DNA from: JAQVSH01 sp964451605
GTDB lineage: Bacteria > Bacteroidota > Bacteroidia > Bacteroidales > UBA4181
Length of the DNA stretch: 29,708 bases
NCBI GenBank assembly: GCA_964451605.1
Contig: CAYVJA010000034.1
Span: 1-29,708 of the forward strand
Reading direction: 5' to 3'
Each line of letters begins with the position of its first letter. Position 1 is the stretch's first letter. The translations under genes and the position numbers were made by a program. This document shows, in pieces, positions 8,160-15,284 of this stretch. The notes under the pieces were generated by a model. The model made no database searches, had not been told where the DNA came from, and worked only from the letters and a program-made list of their open reading frames with translations.

Positions 8160-8897
8160 CTAGAATAACGATTGTTGCACAAAATGCGAACCTTGCCGTG
8201 TTTCGGGGCTCTTCTCGGCCTTTGCAGGCTTTTCTTCTTTAGCCCGGTTTTTCTCTTCCGGAACGGCCGGAGCTTCCGACTGCTGATACCGGAGCAACTG
8301 ATAGAGTTGTTCGAACTGCGTAATGAGCATCTCCTGCAACAGACTTTGCCGGCCGGTGAGCATGGCTCTGATCCCTACCCCGTCGGCAATGGCTAAAAAT
8401 TGTGAAGCTACTTCCAACGGATCAAGCCCCTCACGCAGTTCACCTCTGGCCTGTGCCTCCTCCACTTCACGCTTCCAGATCTTGAGCTCTTTCAGCTCCA
8501 TCTCTGCCGCCTTGAGGGGAAAATCGGGATAGTGACGCAAAGCTGTGGTCATGATACCAAAGAGCGGAAAATCGAGCGACGGATTCGGCTGCATGGCGGC
8601 CGCCTGCATGGCAATGCCGGTTAAACTGGGAAGCCTCGAACCGAAAAAGGCCTGAAACGAATCATACTTAACGGTCGGTTTGTTCTCAGTTTCCTCATTA
8701 TCAGTCTCTTTCGATGTACCAAAGAAGAGCAAATCCATAGCCTGGACAAAAATCTCCTCTTTGCTTTTAAAGTGGTGATAGAAGGCGCCCTTACTTAAGC
8801 CGGTGGCCTTCTCGAGGCGGGACATAGAGACCGATTCGAAATTTTCGGAGGCAAACAGCGAGAATGCCGTGCGCAGAATAAGCTCTTTGGTTTGCAT
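8160..8897 (-). CDS. TetR/AcrR-family transcriptional regulator
   Basis: The N-terminal 50 residues form a TetR DNA-binding domain: LILRTAFSLFASENFE, then the helix-turn-helix MSRLEKATGLSKGAFYHHF and KSKEEIFVQAM. The rest is a divergent helical ligand domain, ending in a charged low-complexity tail rich in Lys, Glu, Ala and Pro. The ATG at 8897 (MQTKELILRTAF) is preferred over one three codons upstream; both lie downstream of the -7 element at 8942-8949. The stop abuts the start of the DUF2520 gene, so the regulator leads an operon with kdsC and maf. Repressors of this family commonly control their own operon or a neighbouring pump; no pump is adjacent, so the target and ligand are unknown. 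Confidence 0.88.
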   Translation of the reverse strand: MQTKELILRTAFSLFASENFESVSMSRLEKATGLSKGAFYHHFKSKEEIFVQAMDLLFFGTSKETDNEETENKPTVKYDSFQAFFGSRLPSLTGIAMQAAAMQPNPSLDFPLFGIMTTALRHYPDFPLKAAEMELKELKIWKREVEEAQARGELREGLDPLEVASQFLAIADGVGIRAMLTGRQSLLQEMLITQFEQLYQLLRYQQSEAPAVPEEKNRAKEEKPAKAEKSPETRQGSHFVQQSLF

Positions 8898-8941
8898 GAT
8901 AAACAATCAAATAATAAGGAACCCGAATGTTCGGTATTTCA

Positions 8942-8949
8942 CAAAGGTA
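8942..8949 (-). promoter_or_regulatory. Bacteroidetes -7 element for the tetR-kdsC-maf operon
   Basis: On the minus strand this reads TACCTTTG, a full match to TAnnTTTG, 44 bases before the tetR ATG at 8897. No clear -33 TTG at the usual distance was seen. Confidence 0.55.
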
Positions 8950-8989
8950 TAGAAAAAAGGGGTTGTTTATCGAAAATTTTCCCAATCTA

Positions 8990-9020
8990 TTGTAAAAAGA
9001 GAAAGGAATCGGTAGCTTCG
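8990..9020 (+). promoter_or_regulatory. Candidate promoter of fucR
   Basis: TTG at 8990-8992 is followed after 20 bases by TAGCTTCG at 9013-9020. Spacing is ideal for the Bacteroidetes sigma-AB consensus (TTTG, 19-21 bases, TAnnTTTG), with one mismatch in the -7 box. The fucR ATG is at 9055, so the predicted leader carries the tandem repeat at 9029-9048. Confidence 0.5.
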
Positions 9021-9028
9021 CATATAAT

Positions 9029-9048
9029 CAGCACAGTTCAGCACAGTT
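9029..9048 (+). repeat. Tandem 10-bp direct repeat in the fucR leader
   Basis: CAGCACAGTT occurs twice, head to tail and without change, at 9029-9038 and 9039-9048. It sits between the candidate promoter and the start codon at 9055. The 10-base period is about one helical turn, so it could be a regulator site, or it may act in translation as it abuts the ribosome-binding region. Confidence 0.7.
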
Positions 9049-9054
9049 TCTCTT

Positions 9055-10073
9055 ATGGAGCCCTTTCCAGACCTTCTTACCCCCAAAAACGGTTCGACCA
9101 AACAAAACAGTTTGTCGGAGGCTATCGCGTTGGCTATCGAGAAGGGGCCTCTGCCGCCCGGTACACCCCTGCCCTCTGTAAACCGGCTGAGTAAGGCACA
9201 GGGCGTTTCGCGCGATACGGTTTTTAAGGCCTATCGCAGGCTCAAGGAGCGGGGATTGGTTGATTCAACCCCGGCAAAGGGCTATTTTGTGCAACAACCG
9301 GTGTGCAGGGTACTGGTGATGCTAGACCATTACTCATCATTTAAAGACACTTTTTACAATGCGCTGGCAGCGCACACGCGGAACCTTCCGGTGAGCCTCG
9401 ATCTGCTGTTTCACTACTATAATCCCGACATCTTTGCCACTCGCATTGAGGAGAGTCTCTCCAAATACAATCTCTTTGTGGTGATGAACCATTCGTCAGG
9501 GGCGCTCCATCCGGTTCTCGATAAGATTGATCCGGCAAAGCTGATTATGATTGACTGGGGCCATCTTTCTTCGAAATCCTTTTCGTATGTGGCACAAGAT
9601 TACCGGGAGGGGTTTAAAAGTGCCCTCGTAGCAGCGCTACCCGATCTGCATCGTTATAAAAAGCTCTATTACGTGCAGCCCGCCCAAAATCTGCATCCGG
9701 AGATTTCGCGCACTGTATTTGCCGAATTCTGCCGTGAAAACAGGATAGCGTGGCATTTTCTGCCCCATCTTTCGCCTGAGAATATGCAGCCGGGGCAGGC
9801 TTACCTGATTATTCCCCATGAAACGGTGATAGATGCCGTAAAAATATGCCGCGATAAAGGACTTTCCATCGGAAAGGATGTCGGGCTTCTGGCTTTGAAC
9901 GACACCCCTCTTTTCGAGGTGATCGGGCCGGGGGGCAGATTGTCCACGTGTTACTCAGCGCGATTTCGGCCCATTTCGAGGAGATGGGAATTGCAGCGGC
10001 CCGGTTTATCGAGACCCGAACCCCGGTTTTCCAAACCGTGCCCACACGCTATCTCAGGCGTGCCTCACTCTAA
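9055..10073 (+). CDS. fucR: GntR-family regulator (FucR-like), C-terminus frameshifted
   Basis: Residues 15-85 form a GntR winged helix (PLPPGTPLPSVNRLSKAQG, then SRDTVFKAYRRLKERGLV and KGYFV), followed by a LacI/periplasmic-binding-like sensor domain (YNALAAHTRN, MIDWGH, SYVAQDYREGF, VGLLALNDTPLFEVIG). After this the frame breaks at a run of six G (9930-9935). The proper C-terminus continues in another frame as ISAHFEEMGIAAARFIET and ends PTRYLRRASL with a stop at 10071-10073. Read without correction, the frame instead runs straight into fucI. In Bacteroides FucR represses the fucose operon and is relieved by L-fucose; the location just before fucI supports that role. The lesion is equivalent to one lost base (or about 20 inserted), and may be a sequencing error or a real mutation. 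Confidence 0.8.
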
Positions 10074-10110
10074 ACCCATTCAATTAGTATACAACCTAAC
10101 CCCTCTCACC

Positions 10111-11889
10111 ATGAAACCTTCAGTAAAACACCCAAAAATCGGTATCCGGCCCACTATCGACGGCAGAATGAACGGCGTCCGCGAATCGCTCGAAGCCCAG
10201 ACAATGGGCATGGCGCTTAATGTAGCTAAACTGTTCGAAACCGAACTCACCTACTCCGATGGCACACCTGTAGCGTGTGTGGTGGCCGACTCCACCATTG
10301 GCAGAGTGGCCGAGGCGGCTGCCTGTGCCGAAAAATTTGAAGCAGAAGGGGTGCAGATTACCCTAACCGTGACCCCCTGCTGGTGTTACGGTACCGAAAC
10401 CATCGATATGGATCCCAACACCATTAAGGCGGTATGGGGTTTTAACGGTACGGAGCGGCCCGGAGCCGTCTATCTGGCTGCAGCCCTCGCGGCTCACGCC
10501 CAAAAGGGAATTCCGGCCTTTGGCATTTACGGCCGTGATGTGCAGGATGCCACCGACACAACCATTCCCGGAGATGTCCGCGAAAAACTGCTTCGATTCG
10601 GCCGTGCAGCCATCGCAGCAGCCTCAATGAAAGGCAGATCGTATCTCTCCATCGGATCGGTATCTATGGGTATTGCCGGTTCGACGGTGAATCCCGATTT
10701 TTTCCAGGAGTACCTGGGCATGCGAAATGAGTATGTTGAATCGGTGGAAATTTTGCGCCGAATAGATCTGGGCATCTACGATAAGGAGGAGTTTGCCAAA
10801 GCCATGGCCTGGACCAAAAAGCACTGTGTCGTCAACGAAGGCACCGACTTTAACGAACCGGCGCTGCAGAAAACCCGGGCACAGAAAGATGCCGACTGGG
10901 AATTCGTGGTAAAAATGACCCTTATCATCCGCGACCTGATGACCGGGAACCCCAAACTGAAGGAGATGGGCTTTGGCGAAGAGTCTATGGGACATAACGC
11001 CCTGGCTTCAGGATTCCAGGGACAACGGCAATGGACCGACTATATGCCCAACGGCGACTTCAGCGAAGCCATTCTGAACTCTTCGTTCGACTGGAACGGA
11101 ATTCGCGAAGCTTTTGTCGTTGCCACCGAAAACGACAGCCTTAACGGGGTGGCTATGCTCTTTGGCCATCTTCTCTCACATACAGCCCAGGTATTTGCCG
11201 ATGTTCGCACCTACTGGAGCCCCGAAGCAGTGAAACGGGTTACCGGGAAAACCCTCTCGGGAGAAGCCGCAAACGGAGTGATCCACCTGATTAATTCGGG
11301 TTCGGCCAGTTTGGACGGCTGTGGAAAACAACGCAAAAATGGCGAACCGGCTATGAAACCCTTCCTGGAGATTGCTCCGGAAGAGGCCGAAGCCTGCCTG
11401 AAAGCCACCACCTGGTTCCCTGCCAGCAGAGGTTACTTCAGGGGTGGTGGTTACTCATCGAAATTCACCTCGCAAGAGGGGATGCCCATTACCCTTACAC
11501 GGCTCAACCTCATAAAGGGATTAGGACCGGTACTCCAGATTGCAGAAGGGTGGACGGTAGAGCTGGAAGAGTCGGTACACAATACCATCGACAACCGGAC
11601 CGATAAAACCTGGCCCACCACCTGGTTTGCCCCGCGGCTTACCGGTAAGGGTGCCTTCGCTGATGTCTACACGGTAATGGCACGCTGGGGAGCCAACCAC
11701 GGCGCCTTCAGTTACGGACATATCGGTGCCGATCTGATTACGCTGGCCTCTATACTGCGGATTCCCGTCTGTATGCACAATGTAGATCCGTCGGCCATCT
11801 TCCGTCCGCATGTATGGGATGCCTTTGGAATGGATGCCGAGGGGGCCGATTACAGAGCCTGCAGCAATTACGGGCCTCTCTACAAATAG
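10111..11889 (+). CDS. fucI: L-fucose isomerase
   Basis: FucI converts L-fucose to L-fuculose (and D-arabinose to D-ribulose) using Mn2+. The 592-residue product is close in length to E. coli FucI (591) and strongly similar by eye throughout: TVTPCWCYG, WGFNGTERPGAVYLAAALAA, GFQGQRQWTDYMPNGD, SSFDWNGIREAFVVATEND, YFRGGGYSS and the ending SNYGPLYK. The active-site residues E340 (in ATENDSLNG), D364 (in VFADVRTYW) and H530 (in GANHG) correspond to E337, D361 and H528 of E. coli. The start is ATG 10111, giving MKPSVKHPKIGIRPTIDGR; the upstream open frame in the same register comes from the frameshifted fucR. Fuculose kinase, aldolase and permease genes do not follow it here. Confidence 0.95.
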   Translation: MKPSVKHPKIGIRPTIDGRMNGVRESLEAQTMGMALNVAKLFETELTYSDGTPVACVVADSTIGRVAEAAACAEKFEAEGVQITLTVTPCWCYGTETIDMDPNTIKAVWGFNGTERPGAVYLAAALAAHAQKGIPAFGIYGRDVQDATDTTIPGDVREKLLRFGRAAIAAASMKGRSYLSIGSVSMGIAGSTVNPDFFQEYLGMRNEYVESVEILRRIDLGIYDKEEFAKAMAWTKKHCVVNEGTDFNEPALQKTRAQKDADWEFVVKMTLIIRDLMTGNPKLKEMGFGEESMGHNALASGFQGQRQWTDYMPNGDFSEAILNSSFDWNGIREAFVVATENDSLNGVAMLFGHLLSHTAQVFADVRTYWSPEAVKRVTGKTLSGEAANGVIHLINSGSASLDGCGKQRKNGEPAMKPFLEIAPEEAEACLKATTWFPASRGYFRGGGYSSKFTSQEGMPITLTRLNLIKGLGPVLQIAEGWTVELEESVHNTIDNRTDKTWPTTWFAPRLTGKGAFADVYTVMARWGANHGAFSYGHIGADLITLASILRIPVCMHNVDPSAIFRPHVWDAFGMDAEGADYRACSNYGPLYK

Positions 11890-11919
11890 TCGGAGCAGAA
11901 GAGTATCGGGGAATTATTG

Positions 11920-11927
11920 TATTTTTG
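11920..11927 (+). promoter_or_regulatory. Bacteroidetes -7 element before the metallophosphoesterase gene
   Basis: TATTTTTG fits TAnnTTTG and lies 28 bases before the ATG at 11956. No TTG is found at the usual -33 distance. It could start transcription of the phosphoesterase-glycoside hydrolase pair independently of fucI. Confidence 0.4.
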
Positions 11928-11955
11928 GGATAACCAATCTCAAAATTCCCTTTTC

Positions 11956-13125
11956 ATGAAACTCTTCTTTGCCACCCTTCTTTTCCTGAATAGCTTTCTG
12001 ACCGTATCGGCGCAGGAAGCTATTCGTTTTTTATGCGGTCCATGGTTACAACAGGTATCCGAAACCGAAGCCACAGTGATGTGGATTACCAATAACCGTG
12101 CAACAGCATGGGTAGAACTGGCTCCCGATGATGAAACCCATTTCTACAACTGCGAACGCCCCCGTTTTTATGAGAGTCTGTTTGGAAGAATCCGGATTGG
12201 CACCCTTCATTCGGTGAAAATCACCGGGCTCGAACCCGGAAAGAGCTACCGTTACCGGATCTTCTCGCAGGAGATTCTCACCGAAGAGGATTATTACGTA
12301 CAGGCAGGCCAGATTATCGCCTCGAATGTCTATTCGGCAAAACCGCTGCTGCTGAAAACACCCTCAAACCAGAACAAAAGTCTCACCTTTTCGGTGGTTA
12401 ACGACATTCATGCCGATACCGCGCTGCTGCGGGCCCTGCTGAAAGATGTAAATACCCGGAAACCCGAATTTGTGCTCTTTAACGGCGACATGTTGAGCGA
12501 TATGCGCTCCGAGAAACAGCTGATTGACGGCTTTATGGGCCTTTCGGCCAATCTGTTTGCCAAGGAGACACCCATTGTCTTTGCGCGCGGAAATCATGAA
12601 GCACGGGGCACCTTTTCGGAGGCCTTTATCCGCTACTTTCCCACCCCTACCGGCACCCCTTACTACACCTTCCGACAGGGGCCGGTCTTCTTTATTGTGC
12701 TCGATCCCGGCGAAGACAAACCCGATAATGATATCGAGTATCACGGGCTGGGCGATTTCGACAACTATCGTGCCCAGGAGGCCAAATGGCTGAAAGAGGT
12801 CATCGAAAGCCAGGCCTGCAAAGAGGCTCCTTACCGGGTGGTGATTACCCATGTGCCTCCTACCGCAAGTACCTGGCACGGGAATGTGCAGGTTAAAGAA
12901 AAGATGATTCCGTTGTTAAACAAGGCTAACATTCAGCTGATGCTGTGCGGCCATCTCCACGCACATCATTACTTTGCCAACGGTTCGGAAGGGTGCAATT
13001 TCCCCATCCTGATAAACCACAACAAACACGCATACCACGTTAAAGCAGATGAAAAGGGCATAGCCATCGAGATTCGCGATAACACCGGAGAACTCGTGAA
13101 AAACATTCAAATACCCAAACCCTGA
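11956..13125 (+). CDS. Secreted metallophosphoesterase with N-terminal fibronectin-like domain
   Basis: A signal peptide (MKLFFATLLFLNSFLTVSAQ) starts this 389-residue product, so it acts in the periplasm or outside. An N-terminal purple-acid-phosphatase-like beta domain (ETEATVMWITN, TGLEPGKSYRYRIFS) precedes a calcineurin-like phosphoesterase domain with all metal motifs: VVNDIHAD, FNGDML, ARGNHEARG, VITHVPP and LCGHLHAHH. The substrate (phosphate monoester or diester) cannot be told. An upstream start at 11917 would add 13 residues before the signal peptide and is rejected. The next gene, a glycoside hydrolase, begins 4 bases after its stop, so the two are co-transcribed and may act together on phosphorylated or phosphate-linked glycan, which is inference. 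Confidence 0.88.
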   Translation: MKLFFATLLFLNSFLTVSAQEAIRFLCGPWLQQVSETEATVMWITNNRATAWVELAPDDETHFYNCERPRFYESLFGRIRIGTLHSVKITGLEPGKSYRYRIFSQEILTEEDYYVQAGQIIASNVYSAKPLLLKTPSNQNKSLTFSVVNDIHADTALLRALLKDVNTRKPEFVLFNGDMLSDMRSEKQLIDGFMGLSANLFAKETPIVFARGNHEARGTFSEAFIRYFPTPTGTPYYTFRQGPVFFIVLDPGEDKPDNDIEYHGLGDFDNYRAQEAKWLKEVIESQACKEAPYRVVITHVPPTASTWHGNVQVKEKMIPLLNKANIQLMLCGHLHAHHYFANGSEGCNFPILINHNKHAYHVKADEKGIAIEIRDNTGELVKNIQIPKP

Positions 13126-13129
13126 GACC

Positions 13130-14104
13130 ATGAAACGTACCCTCCTGCTTTCGGCTCTGGTTCTGATCCTTTTGGGATGGAACCCGGCAATCCGGGGCGC
13201 CGACCCTGTTTCGATTCCGTTGGCCGGTAAGGCCGGTAAAACACCTTTTGCCAGCGAGTGGAAAAAAAGCGAGGCGTTTGGCTCGAACGCCCTTCATCTG
13301 CAAGTCAGGAGCGGGGTGTCGAACGAGTTGGTGCTCGTAACCGAAGCCGATCGGATCGACTGGAGTGTACCCAAATATGTGGTGATGGAGGTTTTCAACG
13401 AGAGCCCTTACAGCGCCCTGTTAAATGTGCGTTTTTTCCGAAAAGGAAACCTCTCCGACCAGGGTGCCGAGCGACAGGGCGAAACGGCGTCAGCACAGTC
13501 GCCACGCCTTACCTGTGTAATCGGGGTGATGCCTCTGCTAAAGACCAAAGTGATATTTCCCCTCAGTTATCTTGATGCGCAGGAGATCTTTCTTCCCCGC
13601 TATCCCCGGCAAATGAAGGGTACACTCAGTGGCCGGAGAATCGACCTGCAGGAGATAGGAAAATTCTCGGTGGCAATCTCGCCGGTATCCTCACCGCTGT
13701 TCGAAACCAAAATACAAATTGCCTCTGTAACCCTCACCGAATCGCTTCCCCTCCCATACGAAGCCCCCGCCCGTCCGGTGGTAGACGAGTTTGGACAGTG
13801 GACTGCCCGCGACTGGCCCGGAAAGGTTCATAGCTCTCTGGAGCTGAAAACCTCCATTAACGCCACCAAAGCCCTTTCCAAAAAGGGGAAATACCCCCAG
13901 GAGTGGAGTCAGTACGGGGGTTGGAAGGAACTTGCCTTCGAAAAAACCGGATTCTTCCGCACCCATCACGACGGGAAACGTTGGTGGCTGGTCGATCCCG
14001 ACGGATACGCCTTCCTGAGTGCAGGTGTAGATTGCATCAATGCCAACGCCAGCGGAGTATTAGGCAACCAGGAGGAGCCCTTTTCAACCTTGCTGCCCCG
14101 CTAA
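13130..14104 (+). CDS. GH-A clan glycoside hydrolase (agarase/GH50-like), N-terminal part before an in-frame stop
   Basis: A signal peptide (MKRTLLLSALVLILLGW) leads into a beta-rich domain and then the start of a TIM-barrel hydrolase: VVDEFGQWTARDWPGK, KTGFFRTHHDGKRWWLVDPD and GYAFLSAGVDC. That run is typical of GH50 beta-agarase-like and GH42-like enzymes. The frame ends at TAA 14102-14104 (codon 325), yet the same frame stays open beyond it and carries the rest of the enzyme. As written, the product would be a secreted fragment lacking both catalytic acids. It starts 4 bases after the phosphoesterase gene. Family number is uncertain. Confidence 0.72.
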   Translation: MKRTLLLSALVLILLGWNPAIRGADPVSIPLAGKAGKTPFASEWKKSEAFGSNALHLQVRSGVSNELVLVTEADRIDWSVPKYVVMEVFNESPYSALLNVRFFRKGNLSDQGAERQGETASAQSPRLTCVIGVMPLLKTKVIFPLSYLDAQEIFLPRYPRQMKGTLSGRRIDLQEIGKFSVAISPVSSPLFETKIQIASVTLTESLPLPYEAPARPVVDEFGQWTARDWPGKVHSSLELKTSINATKALSKKGKYPQEWSQYGGWKELAFEKTGFFRTHHDGKRWWLVDPDGYAFLSAGVDCINANASGVLGNQEEPFSTLLPR

Positions 14105-15262
14105 GGGATCTTTGCGCAGGCTTACGGAAACTCCAGAGGATTAACCATGATCGATTTTCTCCCGGCCAACCTGATGCGCATATACGGCGATAAATGGCGC
14201 GAAGAGTGGGAGTCGGTAACTGCCGGCCTGATGAAGGCCTGGCGGGTTAATACCGTGGCTAACTGGTCGGATATCGCGTTTGCCCGCAAGGCAAAGGTTC
14301 CTTACGTGCTGAACATGAATGGTTTCCCAACCACTTCTGTTAAACTCTACCGCGACTTTCCGGATGTGTTCGATCCTGCCTATCAGCAGGCCTCTACCCG
14401 GTTTGCAGCCCAGTTAGCAAACTATAGAGACGATCCGTATCTGATGGGTTACTTCCTGCAAAACGAGCCCCACTGGGCTTTCGGTGACAACGATATTGCC
14501 TTCGAAATGCTTGCCACTCCCTTCGAAGCCCACAGCAAGAGGGCATTTGCAGCATGGCTCGAAAAGAAGTACGGCTCGCTGCAAAAACTGAATGAGGCAT
14601 GGAACTACACACTCTCCGGCTTCGGCCAGCTGGAAAAGATAGCGCTCCGGGAGTACCCGTCCGAAGCGGCAAAAGCCGACTGCCGCGAATTCTCAGGCGT
14701 GTTGGTCGACAGGTACGTGGAACAGGTTTGCACGGAGGTAAAGAAGGCAGACCCGAATCACCTTAACCTGGGCATGCGCTACGCCTGGATCAGCTCGGAA
14801 CTCTGTTACAGAGCCGGGGCCTGGTTCGACGTCTTCTCCATTAACGGATACAGCAACCCGGCTCCCCCCGCTACCGATGAGGTGGCGCGGCGAAGCGGCA
14901 AACCGGTCCTGATTGGAGAGTGGCACTTTGGGAGTGCCATGGACAGGGGCCTTCCCGCCACCGGAATTCAGGGTGCCGCCAGTCAGAAAGAGCGTGCCAC
15001 AGCCTACCGTTACTACTTTGAGCAGGGGGTGGCCCGTCCAGAGATTATCGGCGTCCATTGGTTTCAATGGAACGACCAGCCCATTTTCGGCCGGTTCGAC
15101 GGGGAGAACTACAATATCGGATTCCTCGACATCTGCTTCCGCCCTTACCCCGAACTCACCCAGGCAGCACAGCTTTCGCACGAGCGCATGTACAGGGTGG
15201 CAAGCGGGCTCGAAAAGCCCTTCTCCGAGGTGATTGCCAAAAGCCCGCAGATTTACTATTAA
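14105..15262 (+). pseudogene. Glycoside hydrolase, catalytic C-terminal part after an in-frame TAA
   Basis: This part is in the same frame as the preceding fragment, with a single TAA between, so it is the rest of one gene of about 710 codons. The first ATG after the stop is at 14147. It carries both expected retaining GH-A glutamates: acid/base E446 in FLQNEPHW and nucleophile E597 in VLIGEWHFG (numbering through the stop codon from 13130). FDVFSINGYS and GVHWFQWND also fit the barrel's late strands. Without the N-terminal part it would lack a signal peptide and the first barrel strands, so it is probably inactive unless the stop is a sequencing error or is read through. Confidence 0.7.
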
Positions 15263-15284
15263 TCGCCGTGCAGGGGCTGGCGGG

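Noticed and set aside
7600..8242. Several short plus-strand frames (60-82 codons) in the DUF2520/tetR region
   Set aside because: Low-complexity antisense products opposite recognisable genes, some running through N.
9055..11889. A natural 944-residue FucR-FucI fusion protein
   Set aside because: The native regulator C-terminus is present in another frame, the joining stretch looks like out-of-frame translation of that tail plus the intergenic gap, and fucI has its own start. A frameshift is simpler.
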